Part shown: piece by piece, positions 25,168 through 34,076 of the stretch
Layout: every line of letters starts with the position of its first letter
Numbering within the stretch: the stretch's first letter is position 1
DNA from: Firmicutes bacterium CAG:341
Lineage (GTDB): Bacteria > Bacillota > Clostridia > Oscillospirales > Acutalibacteraceae
NCBI GenBank assembly: GCA_000434995.1
Contig: FR895315.1
Coordinates: forward strand, 1-49,788
Direction of reading: 5' to 3'
DNA length: 49,788 nucleotides
Translations under genes and position numbers: made by a program
The notes under the pieces: generated by a model
The model's database searches: none
The model's input: the letters and a program-made list of their open reading frames with translations, nothing else
Told to the model about the DNA's origin: nothing

Positions 25168-26152
25168 CGCTTTTCGTTTTAGTCCAAGCCGAGTAAGAAT
25201 TTTTACCGTTATATTTTCTGTAAGCACGCATACGAACATAATATTTTTTATTCTTTCTAAGCTTTTTCACGGTCAGCTTGGTTGTTTTTATTTTTTTAAT
25301 TTTAACTTTTTTTGCTTTTTTGAATTTTTTATTTGTTGAAATTTGGATTTCATATCCGCTTATATTCTTCATTTTTTTCCATTGAAGAACAAAAGATTTT
25401 TTACCCTTTTTCAGCGACTTAACTGTCGGTGTTTTTGGGTTTGATACATTTACCGCGTTATTGTTTGATGTGACAAACGGTGCTGAAGAATTGATGTTTG
25501 GTGTCAAATTAGATACCGTAACGCTTTTATCATCATTAAGAGTTGCCGTTACCCACGAATCATTAGGTGCAGTGTAGGTTGTATTACTTACATCAGTGCC
25601 AAATTCTTCTACCCAAAAGTGAATATTATTTTTGCCGTCAAAATAGTAAACATGCGCAATTCCAACTGCTTTAAACCTCGGTTCAAGCATAGCGCGCCTG
25701 TGGGCTTGACCTTCATAATATTCATTATCCTCACGCCAAGCATTATTTACCTCTTCTGCCGAAAATTCAGGGTAACCATTTGCAATATTTTCACCCTTAC
25801 CGGTTGATGAATATCCGTACTGAGTATAAGCATCAAACACGCTTGAACCGTTTGGCCTTTGATGTTTATAAAGATAAATAAGTTCACAAGCCCTTTGCAT
25901 AGCAATCTTTTCAAGGGTGTAATCATAATGCAAAGGTTCACTATTTACATATGTTTTGGTAGCATTATCACTATTCCAATACCAAGCGTCACTACTTGCT
26001 CTAAATGAATTTATCATATTTAAAACAGTTCTTGCTTCGCTTTGCTCAAATTTTACAGTTGTACTTTGGCTTGCAAATGCATTTAACTGCGTCAGCGAAA
26101 AAACGCTTATTATCATAACCAAAGATAACAGCATACTAATAACTTTTTTCAT
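25148..26152 (-). CDS. Secreted CAP/SCP-domain protein with fibronectin III-like tail
   Basis: A 334-residue exported protein. It has a signal peptide (MKKVISMLLSLVMII...AFA, cut near 27), a CAP/SCP domain (about 38-195) with LHYDYTLEKIAMQRACE, GENIANGYPEF and QAHRRAMLEPRFKAVGIAHV, a linker, and a Lys-rich FN3-like domain (about 240-330) with SGYEIQISTNKKFKKAK and KYYVRMRAYRKY. CAP proteins in bacteria are secreted and of mostly unknown role. The FN3 domain ends at AWTKTKS; the final VLYDRF and stop are encoded by the third copy of the 117-bp repeat, so the original 3' end has been replaced. GAGGTGG precedes the ATG. Confidence 0.88.
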   Translation of the reverse strand: MKKVISMLLSLVMIISVFSLTQLNAFASQSTTVKFEQSEARTVLNMINSFRASSDAWYWNSDNATKTYVNSEPLHYDYTLEKIAMQRACELIYLYKHQRPNGSSVFDAYTQYGYSSTGKGENIANGYPEFSAEEVNNAWREDNEYYEGQAHRRAMLEPRFKAVGIAHVYYFDGKNNIHFWVEEFGTDVSNTTYTAPNDSWVTATLNDDKSVTVSNLTPNINSSAPFVTSNNNAVNVSNPKTPTVKSLKKGKKSFVLQWKKMKNISGYEIQISTNKKFKKAKKVKIKKIKTTKLTVKKLRKNKKYYVRMRAYRKYNGKNSYSAWTKTKSVLYDRF

Positions 26153-26164
26153 ATTACCACCTCA

Positions 26165-26195
26165 TATAAAATAAAGGCTGTGAAACCACAGCCTT
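26165..26195 (-). terminator. Terminator of nrdR
   Basis: Stem AAGGCTGTG / CACAGCCTT (26174-26182 / 26187-26195) with a 4-nt loop and T-rich tail on the minus strand, just upstream of the CAP gene's ribosome binding site. Confidence 0.8.
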
Positions 26196-26203
26196 ATATT
26201 ATA

Positions 26204-26647
26204 TTACATCTTGGAAATTTCGTCCCTAAACGCTTCAACGCTGTCAAAAGCCTTATAAACGGACGCAAAGCGAACATAGGCAACTTCATCAATATTTTTA
26301 AGTTTTTCCATTATAAGTTCGCCTATTCTCGATGATGTAACTTCGCGGTCAATAGCGGACTGAAGTGTAGCTTCTATTTCAGATATGGCAGTTTCAAGTT
26401 CATTGATAGTTACAGACCTTTTTTCGCACGCACGAAGCATACCTTTTAAAATCTTGTTTCTGTCAAACACTTCCCTGCTCTTATCTTTTTTAATTACAAT
26501 AATAGGAACATCCTCAATTACTTCATAAGTCGTAAAACGCTTTGAACATCTAAGGCATTCTCTTCTTCTTCTGATTCTTTCATTTTCATCAGTAGGGCGT
26601 GAATCAATAACCTTGCTTTCCTCATAACCACAAAACGGACATTTCAT
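26204..26647 (-). CDS. nrdR: Transcriptional repressor NrdR
   Basis: A 147-residue ATP-cone regulator of ribonucleotide reductase genes. The zinc ribbon is CPFC (3-6) and CLRC (31-34) with the basic RRRREC segment between; the ATP-cone domain spans about 46-136 with VIKKDKSREVFDRNKI. Length is canonical. It binds NrdR boxes upstream of nrd operons; none is recognisable in this window and no nrd genes are nearby. GGAGGGTGA lies before the ATG, and a good promoter is at 26679-26707. Confidence 0.97.
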   Translation of the reverse strand: MKCPFCGYEESKVIDSRPTDENERIRRRRECLRCSKRFTTYEVIEDVPIIVIKKDKSREVFDRNKILKGMLRACEKRSVTINELETAISEIEATLQSAIDREVTSSRIGELIMEKLKNIDEVAYVRFASVYKAFDSVEAFRDEISKM

Positions 26648-26678
26648 AATGAATCACCCTCCAATTCGGTGTGGTTAT

Positions 26679-26707
26679 ATTATAACACAACATATAGATA
26701 ATTGCAA
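26679..26707 (-). promoter_or_regulatory. Promoter of nrdR
   Basis: Minus-strand TTGCAA (26702-26707), 17 nt, TATAAT (26679-26684). Confidence 0.7.
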
Positions 26708-26734
26708 GTATTTTCACTTTACAGCTACATATAG

Positions 26735-27628
26735 TTATGAATTTGCATTTTTAAGGCTATCTTCCTTTTTGTTGTATATAAACATCCAAATAGCCATTGA
26801 ACATATAATTATATATCCTAAAACAGACCACAAGTCAGGCAATTGGTGGCCGAGCAGGAAATATCCGCCGACTGCCGTGAAAATTACATTTGAATAATCA
26901 TAAACCGAAATTTTGCTGCTTGGCGCAAATGTATATGCCGAAGTTATGCCAAATTGACCGCCTGCCGCACAAACACCTACAAGAATTAAGCATATCCACT
27001 GTTTAGGTGTCATCGGTTGAAACGAGAATATCAAAAACGGTGCTGTACAAACCACTGAAAACAAAGAGAAAAAGAAAACAGTAAATGCTCCGTTTTCGCC
27101 CTTATTAGCCATATGCCTTACGCAAGTATAAGCCGCACCTGCGCCTACCCCGCCCAAAAAACCGGCTATGCTCGGTAAAAGCTCAACATTTGATATAGTA
27201 GGTTTAATTACAAAAAGCGAACCTGCAAAAGCAATTGCAATGGCGAGTGCCTGCTTCGGTTTAAATTTTTCTTTAAGAAAAATATATGAAAAAATGAGTG
27301 TGAAAAACGGACTCATTTTATTAAGCATTGCGGCATCGGAAGTTGACGCCATTTTAGTAGTGGCATAAAAATTTCCTATCATACCCGACAAGCCGAGAGA
27401 TGAACGCAAAATGTGATATTTAAAGCATCCCTTATGCGGCTTAAACGGCTGTTTATTTTTCAAAAGAGTTGCACTGGCAATAAAAAATGCAACAAGATTT
27501 CTGAAAAATACTTTTTGCATTACAGGTACATCGCCCGACATATTGATAAATATACTCATTCCGCTGAAACTTAGAGCGGAAAAAAGTATACACATTATTC
27601 CTTTTGCAGTATTGCTGATTTTTTTCAT
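26735..27628 (-). CDS. EamA/DMT-family transporter
   Basis: A 297-residue protein with ten membrane helices in two EamA repeats. The first repeat shows GIMCILFSALSFSGMS and the helix-4 region MASTSDAAMLNKMSPFFT, and the second carries GQFGITSAYTFAP. This subtype resembles the S-adenosylmethionine or drug/metabolite exporters of the DMT superfamily, but the substrate is not readable. It is the last gene of an aminotransferase-isomerase-transporter operon and overlaps the isomerase gene by 4 nt. Confidence 0.85.
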   Translation of the reverse strand: MKKISNTAKGIMCILFSALSFSGMSIFINMSGDVPVMQKVFFRNLVAFFIASATLLKNKQPFKPHKGCFKYHILRSSLGLSGMIGNFYATTKMASTSDAAMLNKMSPFFTLIFSYIFLKEKFKPKQALAIAIAFAGSLFVIKPTISNVELLPSIAGFLGGVGAGAAYTCVRHMANKGENGAFTVFFFSLFSVVCTAPFLIFSFQPMTPKQWICLILVGVCAAGGQFGITSAYTFAPSSKISVYDYSNVIFTAVGGYFLLGHQLPDLWSVLGYIIICSMAIWMFIYNKKEDSLKNANS

Positions 27629-28404
27629 ATTGTTTCCAAATAAGTCTTACTTTCTCTTAATTCTTTTTCAACATCAAATCCAAGCGAATAAATTTCCGTC
27701 ATAAAAGTGCCGTCATATCCGGCACTTTCAAGAATTTGCTTCATTCTGCCAAAATCAAAATTGCCCTTTCCGGGCGGCAAACAATCACGCTCACTGTTAT
27801 GGTCACTTATATGCATATGAACAATTTCGTTTTTAAATTCTTCTAAAAACTCAAATGTATTTTGCCCTGCTCTCACTGTTTGCTTAATATCAAACACCAT
27901 ATGAAAGTCATCACCCAGTGCACTGCGCATTTTCTTGCAAAATTCTATACTCTCACTTTTAAAGCGATTTACATTTTCTTGGCAAACTGTTACACCCTCG
28001 CGCTTCCCGATATCAATAAGCATATTAAATCTTTCAAAATATCTTTCATCCGGTATAGGAATTTTTGGATGAGCAACCGCACCGTGAATTACAACATATT
28101 TTGCACCTAAACAAGCACAAGCGTGGCAGGTTTTATCATAAATCGAAATAAAATCGTCAAATCTTCTTTGATAATCGGTAAAAATACAGGTACTTTCCAT
28201 AAAGCTTGAAAACGGATGAACAGACACAATATCTGTTCCTCCGTCTTTAGCAATAGTATTAAGTTGCTTCAAAAAAGGTTCTTCAAGCTCCGATGGTGCA
28301 TTCATAAACACCTCGGCATATTTATACCCAAGTTCAGTAACCTTTAATAATGCTTTTTCCGTTTCAAGCGGGTAAAAGCAAGCTGTTGACGCACCTAATT
28401 TCAT
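27625..28404 (-). CDS. Sugar phosphate isomerase/epimerase-like TIM-barrel protein
   Basis: A 259-residue AP-endonuclease-2-type barrel. Metal-binding segments: YVVIHGAVAHP near 102, VCQENVNRF near 145, MVFDIKQ near 177, VHMHISDHN near 202 and FMTEIYSLG near 240. These match xylose-isomerase-like sugar isomerases and epimerases rather than DNA repair Nfo because the Nfo-specific ligand set is incomplete. The substrate is unknown. The start codon has only a weak ribosome binding site (TAGGTTGA), and the gene follows the aminotransferase by 16 nt. Confidence 0.75.
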   Translation of the reverse strand: MKLGASTACFYPLETEKALLKVTELGYKYAEVFMNAPSELEEPFLKQLNTIAKDGGTDIVSVHPFSSFMESTCIFTDYQRRFDDFISIYDKTCHACACLGAKYVVIHGAVAHPKIPIPDERYFERFNMLIDIGKREGVTVCQENVNRFKSESIEFCKKMRSALGDDFHMVFDIKQTVRAGQNTFEFLEEFKNEIVHMHISDHNSERDCLPPGKGNFDFGRMKQILESAGYDGTFMTEIYSLGFDVEKELRESKTYLETI

Positions 28405-28420
28405 AATTCAACCTACTTTA

Positions 28421-29680
28421 TTAACCAACGAGTTTTTCAATGCAAGCAAGCTGTGTGCAAATACAAAGAAGTTCCGCAGCCATATCAAGCTCATCAATCG
28501 GCGGGTATGACGGTGCAATACGAATATTTTTATCGTCATAATCATAACCATAAGGATATGTTGCACCTACATTTGTAAGTGTTACACCTGCCTCTTTGCA
28601 AAGTTCGCCAACTCTTTTAGCGCAACCGTTCATAACATCAAGGCTGATGAAATAACCACCTTTAGGATTAAACCAAGACGCAATACCCTTGCCGCCGAGT
28701 TCTTTTTCAAGATGATTGATAACCATATCAAACTTCGGCTTAAGAATTTTTGCATGCTTTTTCATATGAGCGCGAACACCGTCGGCATTTTTGAAAAATT
28801 GAACATGACGCTGCTGATTCATTTTATCATAACTGATAGTTTCAACATTAAGTCTTTTCTTAATAGCGGCAATATTATTATCACTTGCTATGATAGCAGA
28901 CACACCTGCACCTGGGAATGTAATTTTTGCTGTTGAGCAAACTTCAATCACCATATCTTCATTGTTATATTTAGGAAGAATGTCAAAAATATTTGCAAGT
29001 TTATCGCCGTCGTCCGTTAAATCATGTACGCAGTATGCATTGTCCCATATAATTCTGAAATCTTCTGCACTCGGATTTAATGCTGCAATGCGTTCAACAA
29101 CCTCGTCGCTGAAAGTAATACCCTGTGGGTTAGAATACTTCGGCACGCAAAACATACCTTTAACGCTTGGGTCTTCAATAAGTTCTTCAATAGCGTCCAT
29201 ATCAGGTCCGTCTTCATACATCGGAATATTTATCATTTTAATGCCGAAATGCTCACAAATTGTGAAGTGCCTGTCATATCCCGGAACCGGGCATAAAAAC
29301 TTAACTTCATCAAGCTTGTCCCACGGTGTCATACCTTCAATCGCACCCTTAACATAGCACTGCGAAATATAGTCAAACATAAGATTAAGGCTTGCAGACG
29401 GGCCTACGATAACATTTTTATCTTCAACACCCATAAGTTCGGCAAAAAGTTTTTTGCAGCTCGGAATTCCGTCAAGAATACCATAGTTTCTTACATCTAC
29501 GCCGTCAGCAATATAATTATCACATTTGAGCATATCCATTGAAAGATCAAGCTGCTCCTTGCAAGGCTTACCCCTGCTCATATCAAGCTTAAGATTTTTT
29601 GCTTTAAAAGCATTATATCTTTCTTCAAGCACTTTTTTTTCGTCAAGGAGCTGTTCCTTAGTCATTTCAGTATAAAGCAT
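28421..29680 (-). CDS. Class I/II aminotransferase (aspartate-type, subclass Ic)
   Basis: A 419-residue PLP-dependent aminotransferase. The substrate-binding N-terminus LDMSRGKPCKEQLDLS, FLCPVPGYDRHF, IIWDNAYCVHDL (PLP-ring Asp and Tyr) and EVCSTAKITFPGAGVSA with the Schiff-base Lys252 match the Asp-aminotransferase subgroup found in Clostridia. It likely exchanges amino groups between aspartate or alanine and 2-oxoglutarate. ATG 29680 lies 8 nt after GGAGG; the in-frame ATG at 29722 has no site. Confidence 0.88.
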   Translation of the reverse strand: MLYTEMTKEQLLDEKKVLEERYNAFKAKNLKLDMSRGKPCKEQLDLSMDMLKCDNYIADGVDVRNYGILDGIPSCKKLFAELMGVEDKNVIVGPSASLNLMFDYISQCYVKGAIEGMTPWDKLDEVKFLCPVPGYDRHFTICEHFGIKMINIPMYEDGPDMDAIEELIEDPSVKGMFCVPKYSNPQGITFSDEVVERIAALNPSAEDFRIIWDNAYCVHDLTDDGDKLANIFDILPKYNNEDMVIEVCSTAKITFPGAGVSAIIASDNNIAAIKKRLNVETISYDKMNQQRHVQFFKNADGVRAHMKKHAKILKPKFDMVINHLEKELGGKGIASWFNPKGGYFISLDVMNGCAKRVGELCKEAGVTLTNVGATYPYGYDYDDKNIRIAPSYPPIDELDMAAELLCICTQLACIEKLVG

Positions 29681-29960
29681 TATATTTTCCTCCATAATTT
29701 CAAATATAATATATTTTACCACATAGATATTTTACCACATAGCAAGGCTTTTTTCAAACAGCATATAGATAGAATATTACAGCAATTACATAATTATTAT
29801 TATTTATTTTATACAAAATAAGAGCCTGACTGATATAATAACCCACCCCGGATTGTGCATACAGTACAAAAAGAAAATACTTGAAGTAGAAAACTAAATT
29901 TTAAGCAACGAACTGATTTCGTTTCCATAAATACTTATGTTTTGATAACTTTTTGGCATT
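29681..29960. other. AT-rich intergenic stretch with a 16-bp tandem duplication
   Basis: No supported gene lies here. The sequence ATATTTTACCACATAG occurs twice head-to-tail at 29711-29726 and 29727-29742, in the leader region of the aminotransferase gene on the minus strand, where it could duplicate a promoter -10 or an operator half. The rest (29760-29950) is AT-rich with no ORF, RNA gene or clear promoter that I can recognise. Confidence 0.6.
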
Positions 29961-30003
29961 AAAAATCCCTCTTGATGTTTATTCTACATCAAGAGGGATT
30001 TTT
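29961..30003. terminator. Terminator of the iol operon
   Basis: A perfect ~18-bp stem (29961-29978 / 29986-30003, AAAATCCCTCTTGATGT and complement) with a 7-nt loop. It lies 58 nt past the iolE stop and has T runs on both sides, so it can work in either direction. Confidence 0.9.
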
Positions 30004-30060
30004 TATATTGTCCATTTTTTATGAACTTGTTAATTACACGATTTGCTTTTGTACTTTTTA

Positions 30061-30960
30061 TTATAATCCTGTATTTTCAGCTATATATTTTCTTGCCTTA
30101 ACTGCATATTCAAAAGGATTTGCTTTTGCAGGGTCTTGCTCTGCTTCAACAACTACCCAGCCTTCATAATCATTATCGGCAAGGATGTCAAATATCGGCT
30201 TGAAATCAACATCACCGTCACCCGGTACAGTAAATACGCCGGCTCTTACTGCGTCAAGAAACGACATATGATTTGGCACAACCTGATTATTATAAACATC
30301 AAGTCTGACATCTTTAAGATGCACATGCTTGACACGATTTATATACTTCTTAAGCACAGGAACAGGGTCGATACCTGCAAATGTGAGGTGACCTGAATCA
30401 AAAAGAAGATATACTAATTCAGGATCTGTTAATTCCATAAGCTTATCAATTTCTTCAACTGTTTGCACGCCTGTACCCATATGGTGATGCACTGTGAAAT
30501 ACATACCTTTGCTTTTTGCATAAGCACCCATTTCATTAAAGCCTTTTACAACTACATCCCACTGCTCATCTGTATAATACGGTTTTTCATCAAGAATTGA
30601 TTTATCAAGGCAACCTTGAATTGAATTGCCTTGTTCAGATGCACCGATTACCTTTGCACCAAGCTTATGAAGCTTATCGCAATGTGCTTTAAAAGCTTCG
30701 ATTGTTTCTTCATAAGGCTTTGATGTAAGATATGATGAAAACCAAGCATTGCAAATTTGGAGTCCGCGAATATCAAGATATTTCTTTAAAACATCAGGGT
30801 CTTGCGGATATTTATTTCCTATTTCAGAACCCTTAAAACCTGCAAGTGCCATTTCACTTATGCACTGCTCGAATGTATTTTCAGCTCCCAAATCCGGCAT
30901 ATCATCATTAGTCCAGCCGATTGGAGCAATAGCAAGCTTTACTTTGTTTGAATCAAGCAT
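30061..30960 (-). CDS. iolE: Myo-inosose-2 dehydratase
   Basis: Dehydrates 2-keto-myo-inositol to 3D-trihydroxycyclohexane-1,2-dione, the second step of myo-inositol breakdown. The 299-residue TIM barrel opens with LAIAPIGWTNDDMPDLG and has GFKGSEIGNKYP, FTVHHHMGTGVQT, LLFDSGHLTF and VHLKDVRLD, typical of IolE. Length is canonical. It follows iolD by 21 nt with AAAGG 11 nt before the ATG, and is the last gene before the terminator. Confidence 0.93.
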   Translation of the reverse strand: MLDSNKVKLAIAPIGWTNDDMPDLGAENTFEQCISEMALAGFKGSEIGNKYPQDPDVLKKYLDIRGLQICNAWFSSYLTSKPYEETIEAFKAHCDKLHKLGAKVIGASEQGNSIQGCLDKSILDEKPYYTDEQWDVVVKGFNEMGAYAKSKGMYFTVHHHMGTGVQTVEEIDKLMELTDPELVYLLFDSGHLTFAGIDPVPVLKKYINRVKHVHLKDVRLDVYNNQVVPNHMSFLDAVRAGVFTVPGDGDVDFKPIFDILADNDYEGWVVVEAEQDPAKANPFEYAVKARKYIAENTGL

Positions 30961-30981
30961 TATATATATTACCTTTCAATT

Positions 30982-32835
30982 TTAGTAGTCAAATGTTTCT
31001 TTTATATGTGCTTGCATATCTTCATATGCTTTTGCAACCGTTTCACTCTTTGATACTTCGGCTACACCTACTCGCCACCAAGATTCAAAGCCCGGTGTCA
31101 TAGTTTTCGGCAAAACCTTAATATCAAAAAGGCAACTCTTTGTTTGCTTTTTAGCGTCTGCAAGGGCTTCACGAAGCTCTTGTGATGTATGAATCGTGTA
31201 AGCTTTTGCACCGTAACCCTCTGCAATTTTAGCAAAGTCAACATCAATTTCGTCACCGTCGAGCATTCCTGTTACAGGATTTCTTGCTCTGAATACAGTA
31301 CCGAAAGTATCTGTGCCTTGATTATTTTGAAGATTTTCAATACATCCCCAACCCATATTATCAAAAAGGCAAACATTGATTTTAAGCCCTTCTTGCAGTG
31401 CAGTATAAAGTTCACTGTGGCCCATAATAAATGAACCGTCACCGCAGAAAGTGTAAACTTCGCTTTCAGGCTTTGCAAGTTTGGCACCAAGCGCACCGTT
31501 AACTTCATAGCCCATATTTGAATAACCGTATTCCATATGGTATGTGCCACGGTCTTTGGGCCTGAATAATCTTTGCATATCACCCGGAAGTGAACCTGCC
31601 GAGCCGAGAGCAATTGCATCATCATCCATAAATTCGTTGATTATGCCAAGCGCAAGAGTTTGGTTAAGTCCGCCTTCAAGCTCGGTTGAATAGTATTCAT
31701 CAACAATTTTATCCCATTCAGCTTTTGCTTCTTTAATTTCGTTTGTATATTCGCTTTTATATCCCTCACAAGAAGAAATAAGTGCTTTAACAGCTTCCTT
31801 TGCATCGGCAACAATTGCTTCTGCATCCATTTTATATGCATCAAACGGGCAAACATTTATACCTAAAACTTTTCTGTTTTCATTAAATAACCATTTTGAT
31901 GAAGTAGTAAAGTCACTAAAGCGAGTTCCGACACCGATTACAAGGTCGGCATCACGGCCGATAACATTTGCGGCTTTACCGCCTGTTACACCGATACCGC
32001 CCACATTAAGCGGATTTTTCCAATCAATAATTCCCTTGCCTGCCTGAGTTTCGGCAATAGGGATATTATATTTTTCAGCAAATTCAAGAAGTTCATTTTC
32101 AGCACCGCTGTATCTTACACCGCCGCCGCATACTATAATCGGCTTTTTAGCTTCTTTAATAAGCTTTGTTGCACGCTCAAGCTGTGATGAAGATATTGGG
32201 CGCCTGTCAAGATGCCAAACACGCTTTTGAAGAAAATGTTCAGGATAATCATAAGCTTCACCCTCAACATCCTGCGGCATTGCAAGGCAAACTGCACCTG
32301 TGTCTGCCGGGTCTGTAAGCACACGCATTGCATTAAGGCAAGCAGTCATAAGTTGCTCAGGGCGAATAATTCTGTCAAAATAATGGCAAACACCTTTAAA
32401 TGCATCGGTAACCGTTCTGCCGTAATTATCAAAAAATTCTGCCTGCTGAAGCACAGGGTCCGGCTGGCGACACGCAAAAGTATCACCCGGCAAAACAAGA
32501 AGCGGAATTCTGTTTGCAGTGGCGCAACCACATGCAGTTACCATATTTGTTGCACCCGGTCCAATAGAAGAAACGCACGGAATAATGGCTTTTCTATCCA
32601 TTTGCTTAGCATATGCAACTGCGGCAAGTGCCATATTTTGCTCATTTTTGCCCTGATAAAATTTGAGATTATGACCGCCCTGTTCCAAAGCCTGGCCAAC
32701 ACCTACAACACAGCCGTGGCCGAAAATGCCAAACATTCCGCTAACGAATTTTGTTTCAACACCGTCACATTCGATATACTGATTATCAAGGAACTTTACG
32801 AGTGCCTGTGACATAGTAAGTCTGATTCTTTTCAT
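30982..32835 (-). CDS. iolD: 3D-(3,5/4)-trihydroxycyclohexane-1,2-dione acylhydrolase
   Basis: A thiamine-diphosphate enzyme that opens the inositol ring. The 617 residues begin with RLTMSQALVKFLDNQY, as IolD does, and follow the three-domain TPP layout: PYR domain (to about 170, with the activating Glu in the early part), central domain, and PP domain with CGDGSFIMGHSELYTALQ near 470 and the Mg2+ motif ending in DNMGWG. Slightly shorter than many IolD proteins (about 640). GAGGC precedes the ATG and the gap to iolG is 3 nt, so they are co-translated. Confidence 0.95.
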   Translation of the reverse strand: MKRIRLTMSQALVKFLDNQYIECDGVETKFVSGMFGIFGHGCVVGVGQALEQGGHNLKFYQGKNEQNMALAAVAYAKQMDRKAIIPCVSSIGPGATNMVTACGCATANRIPLLVLPGDTFACRQPDPVLQQAEFFDNYGRTVTDAFKGVCHYFDRIIRPEQLMTACLNAMRVLTDPADTGAVCLAMPQDVEGEAYDYPEHFLQKRVWHLDRRPISSSQLERATKLIKEAKKPIIVCGGGVRYSGAENELLEFAEKYNIPIAETQAGKGIIDWKNPLNVGGIGVTGGKAANVIGRDADLVIGVGTRFSDFTTSSKWLFNENRKVLGINVCPFDAYKMDAEAIVADAKEAVKALISSCEGYKSEYTNEIKEAKAEWDKIVDEYYSTELEGGLNQTLALGIINEFMDDDAIALGSAGSLPGDMQRLFRPKDRGTYHMEYGYSNMGYEVNGALGAKLAKPESEVYTFCGDGSFIMGHSELYTALQEGLKINVCLFDNMGWGCIENLQNNQGTDTFGTVFRARNPVTGMLDGDEIDVDFAKIAEGYGAKAYTIHTSQELREALADAKKQTKSCLFDIKVLPKTMTPGFESWWRVGVAEVSKSETVAKAYEDMQAHIKETFDY

Positions 32836-32838
32836 AAA

Positions 32839-33852
32839 TTATGCCTCAATTTCAGAAAGTTTTACAGGTCTGTGTTCTGCAACGGAAAGCTTTGCTGCAA
32901 GACCTAAACGAAGAGCTTCAAGTCCGTCATAAACGGTTGTTTTAGTCGGCTTATCGTTAATTACACAGTCGATAAATTCAGTCATTTCATCCGTAAATGA
33001 CTGCATATATCTTTCAAGGAAGAAATAAAGCGGCTTATCAGTCATATTACCTGTTTCGTCAATAAATGAAACATTGGTAGGAGTGTCATTTGCGGCACTT
33101 GCCTGGCCCTTACTGCCAAATACTTCAAGCCTTTGGTCATATCCGTATGCAGCTTTGCGGCAGTTATCAATAACACCGATAGCACCACTCTTAAATTTAA
33201 GTGCAACAAGGGCAGTATCAACATCCCCTGCTTCACCGATTGCCGGGTCAACAGTTACAGCGGCATTAGCATAAACTTCTTCAACTTCACCGCCGATAAA
33301 ACGAGCCATATCAAAATCATGAACTGTCATATCAAGGAAAATACCGCCTGATACCTTTACATATGAAATTGGTGGCGGCTCAGGGTCACGAGAAGTAATT
33401 TTGATAGTTTGAAGTTCACCGATTTTTCCCTTGTTTTCAAGATTTTTAATTTCAGCAAAATTGTGGTCATAACGGCGGTTAAAACCGATTTGAAGTTTAA
33501 CACCGGCTTCATCAACAGCCTCAATAACCTTTTTAATTTTAGCAACCGTTAAATCAACCGGCTTCTCACAGAATATGTTTTTGCCTGCCTTTGCCGCTTC
33601 AACAGCAATATCGGCGTGTGTATCTGTTGAAGAACAGATAAGAACAGCATTGATTTCAGGATTGTTTAAAATTTCATGATAATCTTCATAATAATTAGGA
33701 ATACCGAGTTCTTCTGCAACCTTTTTTGCACCTTCAACATAAATGTCGGAAATAGCAACAATTTTAGCCTGCGGAATATGGTATGTAATTGATTTTGCGT
33801 GTACTTGACCGATGCGACCCGCACCGATAATACCAACATTGATTTTTTCCAT
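32839..33852 (-). CDS. iolG: Inositol 2-dehydrogenase
   Basis: Oxidises myo-inositol to 2-keto-myo-inositol with NAD. A 337-residue GFO/IDH/MocA protein: Rossmann motif GIIGAGRIGQVHAKS (8-22), ICSSTDTHADI, the catalytic ENIFCEKPVDL-like segment with Lys in CEKP (96-99), and DMTVHDFDMARF with the catalytic Asp and His. It is first in the iolG-iolD-iolE operon. GAGGT lies 6 nt before the ATG. Downstream iolA, iolB and iolC are not in the window. Confidence 0.9.
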   Translation of the reverse strand: MEKINVGIIGAGRIGQVHAKSITYHIPQAKIVAISDIYVEGAKKVAEELGIPNYYEDYHEILNNPEINAVLICSSTDTHADIAVEAAKAGKNIFCEKPVDLTVAKIKKVIEAVDEAGVKLQIGFNRRYDHNFAEIKNLENKGKIGELQTIKITSRDPEPPPISYVKVSGGIFLDMTVHDFDMARFIGGEVEEVYANAAVTVDPAIGEAGDVDTALVALKFKSGAIGVIDNCRKAAYGYDQRLEVFGSKGQASAANDTPTNVSFIDETGNMTDKPLYFFLERYMQSFTDEMTEFIDCVINDKPTKTTVYDGLEALRLGLAAKLSVAEHRPVKLSEIEA

Positions 33853-33893
33853 AAATTTACCTCGTAAAACAAAATTTTTTAAGAGTTTTCACT

Positions 33894-33987
33894 CTGTTAT
33901 TGATAAATATATCATATATTTTTGTATATTTCAACACTTAATATATAACAATTGTGTACTTTTTTTATTTATTTTGTTCAATAACAG
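33894..33987. promoter_or_regulatory. Distant inverted repeats flanking the iolG promoter
   Basis: CTGTTATTGA (33894-33903) and its exact reverse complement TCAATAACAG (33978-33987) lie about 84 bp apart, centre to centre. The left copy sits at the expected transcript start of iolG and the right copy upstream of its -35. The spacing is suitable for repressor looping, but function is only inferred. Confidence 0.35.
33906..33934 (-). promoter_or_regulatory. Promoter of the iolGDE operon
   Basis: Minus-strand TTGAAA (33929-33934), 17 nt, TATATT (33906-33911), leaving a leader of about 45 nt. A second candidate (TTGTTA-17-TATACA) overlaps it upstream. Confidence 0.5.
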
Positions 33988-34012
33988 TTTTTATTAAAAA
34001 TTCGTTAAACTG

Positions 34013-34041
34013 TTGCATTGAATTGTAAATGTATGTATAAT
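34013..34041 (+). promoter_or_regulatory. Promoter of the TSCPD-GH36-lepB-tautomerase operon
   Basis: TTGCAT (34013-34018), 17 nt, TATAAT (34036-34041), 35 nt before the first gene. Confidence 0.7.
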
Positions 34042-34076
34042 AGTTTTATATATAAAGTTATAGAAGGAGTAATAAA

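Noticed and set aside
24781..25239. Open frames of 152 aa (minus) and 107 aa (plus, 24859-25182) with a 39-residue repeat
   Set aside because: They exist only because the 117-bp DNA repeat is a multiple of three. Both strands are open over the same hairpin-rich DNA, there is no ribosome binding site, and the frames run into cotJB and the CAP gene.
28890..29357. 155-aa plus-strand open frame opposite the aminotransferase
   Set aside because: A shadow of a well-conserved enzyme gene, with no start signal and low-quality composition.
32212..32811. 199-aa plus-strand open frame opposite iolD
   Set aside because: It is antisense to a strongly supported TPP enzyme, has no ribosome binding site and an unnatural Cys/Asn/His-rich composition.
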